Positions 63,043 through 64,000 of a stretch of 64,000 nt of DNA are shown piece by piece; positions within the stretch are counted from its first letter, which is position 1; each line of letters starts with the position of its first letter. Origin of the DNA: a candidate division KSB1 bacterium (GTDB lineage: Bacteria; Zhuqueibacterota; Zhuqueibacteria; JANLFK01; Oleimicrobiaceae); contig JANLFK010000005.1 of assembly GCA_024655945.1 (NCBI GenBank), forward strand, positions 62,317 through 126,316, in the 5' to 3' direction. Made by a program: the position numbers and the translations under genes. Under the pieces are notes generated by a model. That model was not told the DNA's origin and made no database searches. It was given only the letters and a program-made list of their open reading frames with translations.

Positions 63043-64000
63043 TCAGCGCTCCTCTTGCGCCATTTCGGCGAAGATTGCCAGCGCCCGGTGCAGCACCTCT
63101 TCGTCCACGGCAAAGGAGATGCGAAAGTGGCTGCGGCGCGCGGAAAACTCGCTGCCGGGCACGACCAGGACACCTCGTTCGATGGCGCGGCGCACAAAGG
63201 CGTCGCCGTCGCCCCCTGGCGCCTCGGGAAAGATGTAGAACGCGCCTTCTGGCCGCGGCACGGAGTAGTGCTTGCCCAGCTCGGCATAGACGAGGTCCCG
63301 CTTGCGCTGGCAGCGCCTCAGGTGCTCGGACAGGTCCACCTCTAAGGCGACAAGCGCGGCCTTTTGCGCGGGCGAGTTAACGCACACGTAAGAGTACTGC
63401 TGCAGCATGGACATGGCCTCGATGACCGGGGCCGGCCCCGTGGCGTAGCCAACGCGCCAACCGGTCATCCCCCCCGTCTTGGAAAAGCTATTGACCACAA
63501 GCGCCTGGGGCAACACCTCGCCCATGCTGGTGAACTGCCGACCATCGTAGACAAAGCGATCATAGACTTCATCCGATATCACCACAAGGCCGTGCTCCTG
63601 GGCAAGACGGGCGACCATCTGGAGTTCCTGGCGAGAATAGACTGCGCCGGTGGGGTTGTTCGGCGTATTGAGGAGGAGGATCTTCGTCCGTTCAGACAGC
63701 TGCGCGATAATCGCCTCCTCGCGCAGCCGAAAGTCCGGGTAGGTGTCGATGAGCCGGGGAACGCCCCCCAGCAGGCGCACCACGTTGCAGTAGGCGACAA
63801 AGTAGGGATCTGGAATCAGCACCTCGTCACCCTCATCCACCAGAGCCATCATGGCCAGCAACAGGCCGGCGGTGGCCCCGGTGGTGATGAGCACCTCCTC
63901 CACCTCGACACCTCGGGCACGCAGATAGCCACATACAGCCTCGCGCAGCTCAGGGATGCCGCGGGTGGGTGTGTACTTGTTGTAGCCCCTCTCCATCCAC
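63043..64000 (-). CDS. Class I/II pyridoxal-phosphate aminotransferase (aspartate aminotransferase-like), partial
   Basis: The window holds the C-terminal 318 or so residues. PLP-site motifs are NKYTPTRGIPELREAV, TTGATAGLLLAMMALVDEGD, LLNTPNNPTGAVYSRQEL, ISDEVYDRFVYDG, and the Schiff-base lysine in NSFSKTGGMTGWRVGYA; the substrate-carboxylate arginine lies in HFRISFAV. This is the fold-type I subgroup of aspartate/aromatic aminotransferases. The N-terminus lies beyond 64000, so the real start is not seen. The frameshifted outer membrane gene lies 73 nt downstream on the same strand. Substrate specificity cannot be told from this fragment. Confidence 0.93.
   Translation of the reverse strand, partial: WMERGYNKYTPTRGIPELREAVCGYLRARGVEVEEVLITTGATAGLLLAMMALVDEGDEVLIPDPYFVAYCNVVRLLGGVPRLIDTYPDFRLREEAIIAQLSERTKILLLNTPNNPTGAVYSRQELQMVARLAQEHGLVVISDEVYDRFVYDGRQFTSMGEVLPQALVVNSFSKTGGMTGWRVGYATGPAPVIEAMSMLQQYSYVCVNSPAQKAALVALEVDLSEHLRRCQRKRDLVYAELGKHYSVPRPEGAFYIFPEAPGGDGDAFVRRAIERGVLVVPGSEFSARRSHFRISFAVDEEVLHRALAIFAEMAQEER

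Overview
The window is GC-rich bacterial DNA with compact, mostly operonic genes. The organism looks like a didermic, probably anaerobic member of the FCB superphylum outside classical Bacteroidota (KSB1- or Calditrichota-like). This rests on a type IX secretion system (giant SprA-like translocon protein, C25 PorU-like sortase, several PorV-like barrels, cargo with C-terminal sorting domains), TonB-dependent receptors with carboxypeptidase-like N-termini, a sulfide-type Thi4 and oxygen-sensitive 2-hydroxyacyl-CoA dehydratase activase proteins. The taxonomic placement is inference from gene content only. No rRNA, tRNA, insertion sequence, phage gene or CRISPR array was recognised.

Layout. 1-3.4 kb, minus strand: rpmE, a DUF1385 membrane protein, prfA (RF1), prmC (the RF1 methyltransferase) and the N-terminus of a phosphomannomutase. 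3.5-10.9 kb, minus: a TetR-led efflux operon (TetR, small outer-membrane protein, TolC, membrane fusion protein, RND pump, PII-like protein) with a clear promoter and a palindromic operator. 11-19.2 kb, plus: SprA-like protein, glutaminyl cyclase, PrmA. 19.4-21.2 kb, plus: an ABC exporter whose ATPase gene carries a +1 frameshift. 21.4-27.9 kb, plus: PorU-like C25 protease, PorV-like protein, FN3 lipoprotein. 28-29.3 kb, plus: a barrel protein with a coiled-coil tail. 29.4-43.9 kb, minus: two tandem copies of one three-gene cassette (TonB-dependent receptor, about 1,100-residue Asp-rich secreted protein, PorV-like protein), probably one transcript from a single promoter at 44.05 kb. 44.4-46.1 kb, minus: a VCBS/FG-GAP cargo protein with a classical type A sorting domain. 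47-47.7 kb, plus: an orphan response regulator. 47.8-54.4 kb, minus: TPR protein, plug-less barrel, ExbB, ExbD, TonB. 55-60.2 kb, plus: Thi4, a double-domain CoA-dehydratase activase protein and its HgdB-like partner. 60.5-62.3 kb, minus: a full-length eukaryotic-type DNA topoisomerase IB. 62.5-64 kb, minus: a frameshifted outer-membrane protein gene and an aminotransferase running off the end.

How it fits together. Much of the window builds the outer surface. SprA, PorU and PorV would export and anchor cargo, the glutaminyl cyclase would cap exported N-termini, and the cassettes and the VCBS protein supply cargo and TonB-dependent receptors, energised by ExbB-ExbD-TonB. A recurrent promoter form (TTG-rich -35, 17-bp spacer, TATATT or close) precedes about ten units and decides several starts. 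The most unusual items are the eukaryotic-type topoisomerase IB and the duplicated receptor/cargo/PorV cassette.
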